From Aristolochia californica (taxonomy: Eukaryota > Streptophyta > Magnoliopsida > Piperales > Aristolochiaceae), in contig JARWKL010000003.1 in the NCBI GenBank assembly GCA_029961685.1, forward strand, positions 15,727,884 to 15,791,883: a stretch of 64,000 bases of DNA. The letters are read 5' to 3'. Every line of letters begins with the position of its first letter. The stretch's first letter is position 1. The translations under genes and the position numbers were made by a program. Positions 33,891-44,280 of this stretch are shown piece by piece. The notes below the pieces were generated by a model, which was not told where the DNA came from, searched no databases, and saw only the letters and a program-made list of their open reading frames with translations.

Positions 33891-34557
33891 TAGGGGTGGC
33901 ATCAAGTCGAGTCAAACTCAAACTTGCATATGCTCAAACTTACTTGATCTTAATACTTTGAATTCGAGCTCGAGCTCAGCCTTGAGCTTAAATTAGAATC
34001 GAGCTCGAGCCCAAAAATTTTAACCGAGTTTGAGATCGAGCTTGAGCTGGGTTCAAGTTCCAACCTACATTTAAAATTGTTAAAATAAAAAAAATTAAAA
34101 AAAATAAATGAAGACAAAATTGTAATGAATTTAGTACCATTGAATTGCAAGCTATCATAAAGGAGTCCAAAACTTGGCAATGGAAAATACTAATGTATAA
34201 TAACCAGCTTAATTGACCTAAAATAAAAGGCAAACATCTTCATCAATAGTGATTATTCCATTGAAAAACAATAACATTAGATGTTGAGGGACCCAAAAGG
34301 GTAGAATGATCGATCATTCTTGAGGTTTGAGGTAAATAAGAGAAACTATCAACCAACTAAAGAGAAAATTGATGAGAGAAAGGTATTTTTCGTTAAAAAA
34401 TTTATGTTAACAAGTCGAGTTTGACTTCTTATACTTAATGAGCCTTATTTCAAGTTTGAGCTCGAGTCAAGCTCAAATAAAAGCTAAACTGAGTTGAGCA
34501 TTTTTTCAAGCTAGGCTCGAACAGTTTGTGAGCCGGTTTGGCTTGGTGCAAGCCCTA
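33891..34557. mobile_element. hAT-like MITE (667 bp)
   Basis: Terminal inverted repeats TAGGGGTGGCATCAAG (left) and TAGGGCTTGCACCAAG (right, reverse complement). Flanked by 8-bp duplications ATTTTGAG (33883-33890) and ATTTTGAA (34558-34565), with one difference. Eight-base duplications and TAGGGGTGGC ends are hAT features. The body has repeated GAGCTCGAG motifs near both ends and no transposase frame. Confidence 0.8.
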
Positions 34558-34774
34558 ATTTTGAAAGAAAAAAAATTTAATGTACATAAAAATGGGCTCA
34601 CTTAGAATTAAAAATTAAAATTAAAATTAAAATATATTTAAAAACTAAACATTTATATTTTTTTATATAATTGATGTTTTGGTTTAAATGTAAGCAACTC
34701 TTCATTCCAAATTGTAACATTATGTTAGTATATCTATACAAGAGATAAACTTAGTCCCATTAAGTAACCCAAGG

Positions 34775-35139
34775 ACAGGGGTGAAAATGCCAAAAAAATG
34801 CAAAAAATATCTGAAACCTCAATCTTGACCCCAACCACATCCCCATCTTCACAACCTTGTCCCTGTCCCATCCCCGACTCATCCCCATAAACCTGACCCA
34901 TCTCTATCTCATCCCAGTGAACCTGACATAAACCCTACCCACCCCAATCTCATTCCTACCTCGTTTCATATGCCCACCTTATCCCTGCAAATCAGGTTTG
35001 GGAAAAAGTTTCCCCAACCCAAAACCCAATGGGTTTTTTGTTCCTCTTCTCGTTTCTAGCCCACGGGGTGAAACCTAAAACCAAAACCAAAGGTTTTTAG
35101 GTCGGGTTCCATACAGAACCCGATCAATTGCCCACCTTT
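34775..35139. mobile_element. Probable second hAT-like MITE (365 bp)
   Basis: Left end ACAGGGGTGAAAATG, right end (reverse complement) AAAGGTGGGCAATTG. Flanking 8-mers ACCCAAGG (34767-34774) and ACACAAGG (35140-35147) agree at seven of eight positions. The interior is rich in degenerate CATCCCCA/ACCTGACCC repeats, with no open frame. Termini match less well than in the neighbouring MITE. Confidence 0.6.
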
Positions 35140-35147
35140 ACACAAGG

Positions 35148-35902
35148 CTAATCCCATCCAACCAATTCAAGAAAGCGAGTGTCTTATTTTTCCCATGTGA
35201 AAGGGACTTAGACTTTCATTGCATTAATCTTTAAGGGTTTGTTTGGAACCCCTATAAAAGAAAAGAAAAAGGAAAAAGAAAGTGATTTTCCAATGTTTGG
35301 CAGCAAAAAATCATGGAGGGAAAAGAAAATGTAATATTTTTCATCTTAAAATGATGGAATTCCAAGAGAAAAAAAAGATATAGAAATGGGTAGAGAAGCT
35401 TTTATGGGGCTTATTTGAAATCTCAGACATTTTCATCCTCCTCAGCCGACGAGCTAGAAAGCTTTCTTCCTTCCCAGTGCCAATACACTTTCCCCATCTG
35501 CAGTCACCTCCCTCTCCTTCTCTCCCTCTCTCCAGCTTCTCTTTGCTCCTCCCTTTCTCTCTCGCTCTTCTCCTTCCTCCTCACTTTCTCTCTCTTTCTT
35601 TTTAGCATGAAATTCCGACCACCAAGCTCGCTATCACTCACAACTGGTGAAGACTTGAAATAAACTACTGAATCCGAGAAGCACGACCCAAGACACGGTC
35701 TTGGACACAACCACAGTGGCCATTAACATAGCTCACTTGCCCATTTTCTCCACCTAACTTCGTATAGCAACTCAAGTGGTGTTTTCTACTTTTATTTTTT
35801 CTTCCTTTTATTTTTTTATTTTTTATCCATCTTGTTTGTCTTGCATAACTTTCTTCTTCTTTTCAATGCTTTCACTCCTCTCTCGCTTCTTCTACCTCCC
35901 AA
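35148..35902. other. Pyrimidine-rich unassigned DNA
   Basis: Contains a purine-rich segment (about 35265-35300, 35360-35385), then a strongly pyrimidine-rich stretch at 35500-35605. A short frame at 35415-35663 is a by-product of the TC-rich composition. It might be a 5'-leader-like remnant of a gene; nothing visible proves it. Confidence 0.45.
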
Positions 35903-35907
35903 GTCTC

Positions 35908-36536
35908 TGTTGAGGACTCAAAAGCTAACCGAGTCATCCAAAGGAGGCGCCACTGAGTCACTAAGTTATTTTCTTTCATTTTCATATTTTATATTGCTTT
36001 TAATTTATTTTATATTAATTATTTAAGTCAAAATTCCATAGGGGAAGAAGTGTAATTTTTAAACTCTAAACTCTATTTTCATCAACCCTATTTAGAGGGA
36101 AAAGGGAATGAAGAAAGACAAGTCTGATTTTAGGTTAAACAGGTTTAGAGTTCTCCTTGACGAGCTCTAGGGTTTGGAGTTCTCCTTGGCGAGCTCTAGG
36201 TCCAGGTTCCCTCTTGAATCTGATTTTCTCTGTTACCCCTTTTTAATTTCTTTTTTTTCCATAATCCTTTACCGAGAGAAAAGAGGTCTCTCAACCTCTT
36301 TTCCGTGAACAACAAGAGGTTTCTCAACCTCTCTTTCTGTGGGTAGCAAGAGGTTTCTCAACCTCTCTTTCTGTGAGCAGCAAGAGGTCTCTCAATCTCT
36401 TTTCTGAGAACAACAAGAGGTTCCTATACCTCTTAACCGAGAATACCAGCACCTTCTAGTGCTGAAGTCATCATTCAAATTCTGGTTTCACCAATCCCAT
36501 GCTAAGTTACTAGATCCATGGCAAGGGACCACAACA
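35908..36536 (+). repeat. Solo LTR of the gypsy-D type
   Basis: Starts TGTTGAGGACTCAAAAGC and ends GGGACCACAACA, flanked by perfect GTCTC duplications (35903-35907, 36537-36541). Segments such as GAGCTCTAGGGTTTGGAG, GAGTCATCCAAAGGAGGCG and CACCAATCCCA occur (reverse orientation) in the LTRs of gypsy-D, so it is a relative. It carries a tandem hairpin array at 36270-36440. Confidence 0.9.
36270..36440 (+). repeat. Tandem mini-hairpin array in solo LTR
   Basis: Five units of about 36 bp, each with a stem such as AGAGGTT-TCTC-AACCTCT, separated by GTGAGCAGCA-like spacers. The stem sequence differs slightly among units while pairing is largely kept. Confidence 0.75.
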
Positions 36537-36541
36537 GTCTC

Positions 36542-36892
36542 CCCAGTAAAACATCAGAACTTGCCTTCTCAGCTTGATTATTTGTATCCACCTTTTGTTG
36601 CTATGTTGTGTTTGTATTGGTTCCGGAGTTCTTTTTTCAAACCACTTTGTAATTAGTTTTTTGCATCAATCTTCAGATTTTTTTTAATTTTTGCTTTGTT
36701 TCATGGATCTTGTTTCGAGAACTATGGATTACCCATGTCATTTTCTTACACTAATTTCTCTTTTTTCACTCTTCTTTACGGGTCTTGTCTGAAATTAAGA
36801 GAGAAAAAAGGGGTCTTTCATATTAGACAGATCAACATGTGGAAAATTGAAAGTTGAAACTACAGAAGGGTGGATGTGGCATGCCCCATTCT
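36542..36892. other. Unassigned DNA between solo LTR and copia-C
   Basis: AT- and T-rich sequence with no element ends and no convincing exon. It continues the pre-insertion sequence left of 35903. Confidence 0.45.
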
Positions 36893-36897
36893 ATCTC

Positions 36898-37335
36898 TGT
36901 TGGAAGAAACCTCAAGTGGCATTAAGGTAATAACCATACCCATGTCTCATAAGGATGGCACAAAGAGTAATTAAGTGATCTTCTCATAAGGATGACACAA
37001 GGGTGCAATTAAAGAAGATGATATATGTCTACTTATGTCTTTTCCTTTTGAAAGCTTGTACTCTTAAGGGCATTGTAGTCATTGTAACCTTCCTTCATAA
37101 ACTATAAATAGAGGCTCAAGGTAAGGGGTAGATCATTAAGTCTCCCTTATTCTCTCTCAAATTCGTGCTTATATTTTTTTCTCAAAGTCTCTCTTTCTCC
37201 TCTCCTTAGCCATCCCTCTTTCTCTCTCTCTTCACCTCTCTTCCTTCTTCCTCCCTTTTTCCTCTCTTCTTCTTCTTCCTCTCTTCTCTCTCACCCTCTA
37301 CTCAAGGACCTTGTCATGGGATCCTAAATCCAACA
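36898..37335 (+). repeat. 5' LTR of copia-C
   Basis: Starts TGTTGGAAGAAACCTC, ends AAATCCAACA; 438 bp. Contains ACTATAAATAGAGGCTC as promoter motif near 37110-37130 and a TC-rich tail. The PBS position reads TGGAATAAGAGC (37336-37347), a decayed TGGTATCAGAGC. It shares the TGTTGGAAG start with the N family LTRs. Confidence 0.82.
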
Positions 37336-38430
37336 TGGAATAAGAGCAATGGATTTAGGATCTTGACATTAAGGTGGTGATTAAGTAAGTTTTATCAAAT
37401 TTCATGTATTGTTGTTGGTGCAACAAAAGCTCAGCAAGCAAGATAAGTGTCTTTTATTTTTCTACCCTTCATGAGATGATTTTGATAATATCTTGATCTC
37501 GACAAGAGGTTTACTAATTTTGTATCCTCTATATAAAAGATAAATGTTTCATCTCATGCATGATAATGTCTTGTGATCGGTTTATTTTTCATCTAAGAGA
37601 ATGCTCGGTTTTAGCCTATGTTGGATTATCATAAGTTCAATTTTCACTCCTAGAAAAACATATGTTGGATGAAATTTTTCTTGTCCTCTTAATGTATATA
37701 TGGATTATCAGGATCAAAACATGATTAAATTCGTTCAAGACTGGTTTATGCTGTTGTTTGTATGTTTTACTCTCTAAAGAGCTCGGTGAAGGCTGATTTT
37801 CTGTTATCAAGAGAAGTTTTTTTTTTTTTAAAGGCGTTGTGCTTTTTTGCACGATTTTTTATATTCAATTGACTGTGATATCCTCTGGATTATCTTAAAA
37901 AAAAGGAGAAAAGGTAAATTTTTTTTTATTTGAATCACTAAGCTAGCGCACTTTGCATAGATGGAAAGTTTCTTCTTCTAGAGCTTAAAAAGGAAGGTAA
38001 GAGAAAATGAAGTGTTATGATTTATCTATGTAAAGGCATCATATATTAGATTATTCTCTGGAATTTATTTCCTAAATCATTTAGGAAAGAAGGAAGTCAA
38101 AGATTGAGATCTTATCTTCATAGTTGGCGCAAGTGACAAAGAAGGAAGGTTGCCTTCTTTAAGAAGACCCTCTAAGTTGTCCAAGATCCCTTGAGATTTT
38201 ACTTGCCTTTATAATTCTTTATTAATTGAGGAAGATATGGATTCAATCTTATCTGATTTTGATTAGCACTTGGATTCATAGTCTCCTTGATTACGTGCAT
38301 GATTAAGGCCTTGGTTTGGTTTAACTTAGTGTGAATTGTTAATTGACTCTGTTTGGCTCGGTTTGGCTTGATTGGTTTTCTCTTCTTTATTATTGGTTGG
38401 TTGATATAGTGCATTGAATATTCATTAGTA
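37336..38430 (+). other. copia-C untranslated leader
   Basis: About 1.1 kb between PBS and gag with no frame. The internal AAAGAAGGAAGGTTGCC-type purine-rich stretch near 38130 is unremarkable. Confidence 0.65.
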
Positions 38431-38720
38431 ATGAGTGAATATTATGAACATATGAGTGGTAAAAGTGACTGACTTAAGATTACCACAATACCCTTGAGAG
38501 GGTTATCAAATGACTTAAGTTGGGCTCAATTGGTTAAGAGATTCCTTATCACTAGATATCTTTTAGGACATTTGGCTAAACCAATTCCACCCATAGATGA
38601 AGATGATAGTTCCTACATTAAATGGTTGAAGAATGATTTGGTTGTCATTAGTTAGTTCATTAACAACATGGAGGAACATGTGAAAAATAATGTTGTCCAC
38701 CTTGAGACCACAAAACAGAT
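38431..38720 (+). pseudogene. copia-C gag, part 1
   Basis: ATG at 38431. After an early stop the frame shows LKITTIPLRGLSND, LSWAQLVKRFLITRYLLGHL and IPPIDEDDSSYIKWLKNDLVV, alike to the gag of copia-D (FLITNDLLGHL). It is cut at 38720 by the end of the gypsy-D LTR. Confidence 0.85.
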
Positions 38721-39493
38721 TGTTATGGTCCCTTGTAATGGACAGAGTAACTCGGTGTGGGATTGGTGAATCCAGTGTTGTAAGAGACCTGCTGCTCTCA
38801 GTTAGGATGAAAAGAGCCTCCTTTTTGTAGCTAGGCTGCTGTTCTTGGTAAGGGGCTGGGAAGCCCTTGCTGCTTTCGGATAGGAGGGGGATGGCCCCTT
38901 GTTGCTCACGGGTGAGTGGGGTTAGGACCCTTCCTGCTGCTGTCCGGGTTTGGGGATGAAAAGCCTGTAACTTGGGCAGTCCACGGATTAGAAGTTAGGA
39001 GTCCCTAACCTTGCTGCTCGCTGGTTTAGAGGCTGAAGAACCTTTGACCTTGGTTGCTCTCAGTATAGGGGCTGGAAAGCCTCTATCTTTTCTATGGAAA
39101 GAGAGAGAGATCCTCTCTTACTGTTGTGCACGGATTAGAAGCTAAAAGCTTCTTGTTAATCTCTAAAAAGAGGAAGAAATCTCTCCTTGTTTTTGGTGAA
39201 GAGTAAGGTAAAACAAAAAATCAAAGAGAGAAGAAAGAAATACAGATTCAAGAGGCAACCTGGACCTAGAACTTGTGAAGGAGACCTCCAAACCCTAGAG
39301 CTCGTGAAGGAGAACTCCAAACCCTGTTTAACCCGATTCAAGACTTGCCTTTTCTCATTCTCCTTCCCCTCTAAGGAGGGTTGATGCCAACATAGTTTTA
39401 GGGTTTAATTTTACAATTCTACCCCTGCAGCAATTTAACTTAAATAATGCATAAAAATGAATTTAAAACAATATGAAAATAAAGCATTCAACA
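38721..39493 (-). repeat. 3' LTR of gypsy-D
   Basis: On the minus strand starts TGTTGAATGCTTTATTTTC and ends AAGGGACCATAACA. Compared with the 5' LTR (55084-55911) it lacks about 50 bp near its start (the GACTCAATAGC...GAGTCACTAAG part). Contains a mini-hairpin array at about 38770-39180. Confidence 0.9.
38770..39180 (-). repeat. Mini-hairpin array in gypsy-D 3' LTR
   Basis: A run of about ten degenerate units in which short stems (for example AGGGGCT-GGAA-AGCCTCT near 39070) are separated by TGCTCTCAGT/GCTGCTC-type spacers. The same layout is in the 5' LTR at about 55130-55560 (AGAGGCT-AA-AAGCCTCT near 55500) and in the solo LTR at 36270-36440. Confidence 0.7.
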
Positions 39494-39514
39494 TCCTCCC
39501 CTCCACCCCGCCCC

Positions 39515-39549
<35 letters not shown>

Positions 39550-39577
39550 TGGAGAAAGAGCTTGTCCTCAACCTCGT
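39494..39577 (-). repeat. Expanded C/G homopolymer at the gypsy-D polypurine tract
   Basis: Bases 39516-39549 are 34 consecutive C (G on the coding strand) within CCCC-rich DNA. On the minus strand the tract follows the end of the gypsy coding region (residues VEDKLFLQ at 39577-39551, as in gypsy-2 EDKLFLQEGG) and precedes the 3' LTR, so it sits where gypsy-2 has AGGAGGGGGGTGA. It is an overgrown PPT; a sequencing or assembly length error is possible. Confidence 0.75.
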
Positions 39578-40010
39578 TGTTGGAAGATAGGCCCAAACCC
39601 ACACGACCAAGGAAGATCGACATATCTAAGAGTATTATAAGATGAGCCAAACGACCAAGGAAGTCCCACAAGATGGGCCCAAGAACATAAGAAGTAGGAC
39701 CCACCATGATTACCACGAGCTGGCATCCTTATCACATAAGTTGAAAGATCAAGAAGGACTTACAAAGGCATCTTTATCTTATGGTCATGTCCTAGAAGAG
39801 TTCTAGTTTGAGTTATGCTTGTCTTTTATCTATATTGAGTTATTTAGGACTTATATTTAAGTGTTAAAGTTTGGGTGCAATTGGGACAAAGGTAATTTTA
39901 TTGTAATTGGACTCTACTACCTTCTTCTATTATAAATAGAGGTTCATGTACTCTGATTATAATAAGTGAATGAAGTCATTGAAGTATTTATCTTTTCCAT
40001 AAATTCAACA
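39578..40010 (+). repeat. N1 left LTR
   Basis: TGTTGGAAGATAGGCCC ... AAATTCAACA, 433 bp, followed by the PBS-like TGGTATCGAG (40011). Similar to the LTRs of N2 and N3. Confidence 0.9.
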
Positions 40011-42733
40011 TGGTATCGAGTAGGTTTTGTGACTTGACATGGTCAACCCACAAAGATAATGAGATCCCTTTCTCTAAACCCTAAACCCTAAGTCTAGGTT
40101 CATAGTTATTTTTTTCAATCCCTACACCAGTAGTTTTCTTTGTGTTTTCACCTCTATACCGAGTTTTTCATATTGAAAATAATATATTGATGAAAAGATA
40201 TCTGACTCTACTTTCCAAAGAGAAACCAATTTTTGATCTGAGTTATCTACAAAGATAAATAGATATTTGAAGCAACAAAGGTCAGATTGCAAAAGAGGTT
40301 TGAGCAGCAACAAAATACTTCAACTTTTGAGGAATTTTATGCTATCAATAAAGAGACTTTATATGGAGAATTATATATGAAAAGAAAGATATGTAAGTCT
40401 ATTTTTTTACCTATTCAACCAAATCTCGGTATGATATTTTTTTAAGGAGATATTGATCAATGGTCATGCTAGAAAAAAGGAGAAATAGTACTTAGTTCAG
40501 CCAGATGACAGAGACCAAAATCTATCAGATTATTTATCTTCTGATAATTATATTTTATGAAGAGAAGTTATACTTAGATGAAAGGTATTTAAGTCTAGTT
40601 TCAGAAGGAAAAAATTTCATATCAATATGATCTCTATTTAAATATATATTTGTATTGGAAGAATAGAAGGCCATGTTGGTAACCTGTTGTATTGAAAAAT
40701 CCGAATTTAAGCCGATTATTTTGCGTCACTGTATGAGTTGCTAAATCAAGAAAAAATCTCACTTCTCCCTGGTTTAAGGGCTTATTACTATATCTCCATT
40801 ATTTAGGCTTATTGCTACTATGATATTTGGTTCAAGTTGGGATCACTACCATTACATCCCAGTTTGAGGGGCAGAAATAGAAGAAGTACTAGAAAAAGAT
40901 ATTTTATTCCATATATTGGGGATAAGTTTATGTGACCAAAATATTCAAGAAATGAGGTGCACAAAAGATGAAGCTTTTGCATCTAAGAAAAAATATTTAT
41001 ATCGGATTATGATTATTTCATGGGTCCTTCTACAAGGTTTATTATTTTTTTCGTGTTATATGAGTCGGAAAATGGCCTTGTTAGATTCAGCTGTAGCTAT
41101 TATGTCTCTTTGGGGACATTATTATTGAAGAAGAGGTGGCCTCAGTACTTTTTCTCATACCATAATTTATTTGACTTCCAAAAATATCTCGGTTGGGACA
41201 CCATGAGAGTCAGTGCTCGGATTGGGACACCATTATAAATTTAAATCAAAAAAATATCATGGATGGGATACCATGAGAGTCAGTGTCCAGATTGGGACAC
41301 CATTATAAATAAACACACTACCCCCCTGTAATGGCCTTTATTACTCCTACAGCTTGAGAGTCGTTGTCCTATGGAGGGACACGGTGGTGGAAAAGGTACT
41401 GAGGACCTCTTCTTCAATAATAATGTCTCATTCGAAGAGACATAATAGCAGCAGCTGTAATGTAACATGACCATCTTCCAACACATATAGCACGAACCAA
41501 ATAATAAACTTTGTAAAAGAACCTATGAAATAATCCGATATAAAAATTTCTTCTTAGTTGCACAAGCTTCATTTGTGTTCCCCCTATATTGAATATTTTG
41601 GTCACATAAACTTTATCAACAACATCTTGAATAAAATACCTATTTCTTGTACTTCTACTTCGCCCCATCAAGCTGGGAGGTAATGACAGTGATCCCAGCT
41701 TGAACCAAATATCATAGATTCAATAATAAGCCCAAATAATGTAGATGCAGTAATAAGCCCTTAAACCAGGGAGACATGAGATATTTTTATAGCAACTTAA
41801 ATAGTGACGCAAAACAATAAGCTTAAATTCGGATTTTTCAATGCAATAGGATACCAGCATGACCTTTGATTCTTCCAATGCGAATATATCTTAAAATATA
41901 GCTCAAGTTGACATGAAATATTTCGTTATGAAACTAGAATTAAATACCTTTTATTAAATTATAACTTATTTTCATAAAATATAATTATAAGAAGATAAAT
42001 AATCTGATAGATTTCAGTCTCTGTCATCTGGCCGAACTAGGTACCGTTTCTCCCTTTTTTTTAGCATGACAATTGACTCTTCCAAGATCAATATCTTCTT
42101 ATAAAAACCTCATATAGAGAATTGGTTGAATATTTAAGAAAATATACTTACAAATTTTTCTTTTGATATATAATTCTCCATATAAAGTCTCATTATTAAT
42201 AGCATAAAATACCTCAGAAGTTGAAGCTTTCTGCTTCTACTCAAACCTTTTTTTCAATCTGATCTTTGCTGTTTCAAATATCGATTTCTCTTTGTAGATA
42301 AATCTGATTGAAAATTGGTTGAATATGTAAGAGAATATACTTACAGATCTGTCTTTGGATATATATTTATCTCCATATAAAGTCTAGTTCTTGAGAATAT
42401 AAAATACCTCAGAATCTGAAGCTTTCTGCTACTGCTCGAACCTCTTTTGCAATCTGACCTTTGCTCATTAAAATATTGATATCTCTCTGTAGATAACTCC
42501 GATTGGAAAAAAAGTCTTTTACTTGGAAAATAGACTCAAATATATTTTCATAAATATATAATTTGTTATATAAAAATCTGAGTATAGATGTGAAAACGCA
42601 AAGAAAACTATAGGTGTAGGGACTGAAAAAAATAAAACTACGAACCTAGACTTAGGGTTTATGGTTTAGAGAAAAGATCTCATTATCTCTATGGGTTGAC
42701 CAAGTCAACTCACAGAGCCTGGCTCTGATACCA

Positions 42734-43174
42734 TGTTGCATTTATGGAAAATAAAATACTTCATTGACTTCATTAACCTATTATAATCAAAGTACATGAA
42801 CCTCTAATTATAATAGAGGAAGGTAGTAGAGTCCAATGACAATAAAACTACCTTTGTCCCAATTACACCCAAACTCTAACACTTAAAAATAAGTCCTAGC
42901 ATATTTAAATAACTCAATATAGATAAAATACAAACATAACTCAAACCAAAACTCTTCTAGGACATGACCATAAGATAAAGATGCCTTTGTGAGTCCTTCT
43001 TGATCTTCCAACTTATGTTATAAGGATGCCAACTTGTGGTAATCATGGTGGGTCCTACTTCTCATGTGCTTGGGCCCATCTTGTGGGCCTTCCTTGGTCA
43101 TGTGACCCATCTTATAATACTCTTAGATATGTGGGCTTTCCTTGGTCGTGTGGGCTTGGGCCTATCTTCCAATA
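42734..43174 (-). repeat. N1 inverted LTR
   Basis: Reverse complement of an N LTR (minus strand ends AAATGCAACA at 42734). Directly to its left the minus strand has the PBS TGGTATCAGAGCC (42721-42733). It meets the forward 3' LTR fragment at 43174/43175. Confidence 0.9.
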
Positions 43175-43318
43175 GAGTTTGGGTGTAATTGGGACAAAGG
43201 TAGTTTTATCGTAATTGGACTCTACTACCTTCCTCTATTATAAATAGAGGTTCATGTACTCTGATTATAATAAGTGAATGAAGTCATTGAAGTATTTTTC
43301 TTTTTCATAAATTTGATA
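43175..43318 (+). repeat. N1 3' LTR fragment
   Basis: Starts within the LTR (GAGTTTGGGTGTAATTGGG) and ends AAATTTGATA, the decayed end of AAATTCAACA. Carries the CCTCTATTATAAATAGAGG promoter palindrome. Its right border is the CTCGT duplication. Confidence 0.88.
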
Positions 43319-44280
43319 CTCGTAAGCTAGGTAGACCTATTTGAAGTTGTCCAACAGTTCCCATGTAGTTGTTGTAGGTTCGATGGCTATCCAATGGACA
43401 AGAATCCCCCACTGGTCATTAACCAATCTGGCTCATAACATTGTGGGTGGTGTAAGGATGACACGTCCGTTTTCCAATAGAGGAAGGAACAGAGTGGTCG
43501 GGGGGTGGTGAGCCTTTACGGGGTTTTAGTAGGGAGACATGAAACACATCATGCAACTTGGTCGTGGCTGGAAGTTGTAGCTGATAGGCCACTGGTCCCA
43601 CACGCTGAATAATGGGGAAAGGGCCAAAGTACTTTGGTGAGAGTTTATGGCGTGGCAGTCCTGCAATGGAGTGATGTCTATATGGTTGGAGTCATAGCCA
43701 AACGTAGTCCCCCACCTTGTACTAGACGTCTCTGTGGCCCTTGTTGTAGAAATCTTTCATACGAACCTGTGCTCGCAGGAGGTGGTCTATAATATTCTGT
43801 AGAACCTAGTCACGGTCCATGAGGGCCTGATCAATTGCTTCCACGCGGGTTGAACCCGGAGTATAAGAGAAGCCTAGGAGGATCTTTGCGATATAGAACC
43901 TGGAATGGAATGGGTTGCAAGGCGGAGTGGAAGGAAGTGTTGTAACAATACTCAGCCCACAGAAGCCATTGAACCCCGTGTTTTGGATGATGGCCCACAA
44001 GGCACCGTAGATACATATCTATGGTGCGGTTAACCACCTCTGTTTGGCCATCTATCTGAGGATGATATGAGGATAAAAATTTCAGCTTCATGACTCTCAA
44101 ACGAAAAAGTTCCCGCCAGAAAGTGTTGGTAAAGACCGTGTCACGATCATTGACAATGGATTCTGGAATACCATGCAAGCGGGCAATATGCTCTAGGAAG
44201 GTCTGTACCACTTGTGATGTTGTATATGGGTGTGCCATAAGAATAAAATGTGCATACTTGGAGAACCTATCGACCACCAC
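43319..44280 (-). pseudogene. gypsy-D integrase and C-terminal region
   Basis: On the minus strand: VVDRFSKYAHFILMAHPYTTSQVV, GIPESIVNDRDTVFTNTFW, YHPQIDGQTEVVNRTIDMYLR (Glu region) and HHPKHGVQWLLWAEYCYNTSFH, then a frameshift after about 43830, then [26 protein letters not shown] at 43600-43520. The chromodomain-equivalent is truncated by stops and by N1. Catalytic D-D-E residues are present in the core. Confidence 0.88.

Larger units (their letters stand above)
39578..43318. mobile_element. N1: palindromic non-autonomous LTR element inside gypsy-D
   Basis: Structure: N-family LTR forward (39578-40010), leader and body forward (to 41390), the same body inverted (41391-42733), LTR inverted (42734-43174), then a 3' LTR fragment forward (43175-43318). 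The whole is flanked by perfect CTCGT duplications (39573-39577, 43319-43323). Arms of about 1.6-1.8 kb pair around a roughly 235-nt loop (about 41157-41390). It has no coding frame. The left arm lacks one of two internal 210-bp repeats that the right arm keeps. The gypsy-D C-terminal frame runs on either side. Confidence 0.88.

Noticed and set aside
36898..37335. Possible fifth N element
   Set aside because: The TGTTGGAAG start is shared, but the rest of the LTR differs and the downstream gag shows that it is the LTR of copia-C.
39457..39645. Frame with a long poly-proline tract
   Set aside because: It is a translation of the C homopolymer at the gypsy-D PPT.
43175..43318. Separate solo LTR fragment next to N1
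   Set aside because: The CTCGT duplication lies outside this fragment and left of 39578, so the fragment is part of N1.
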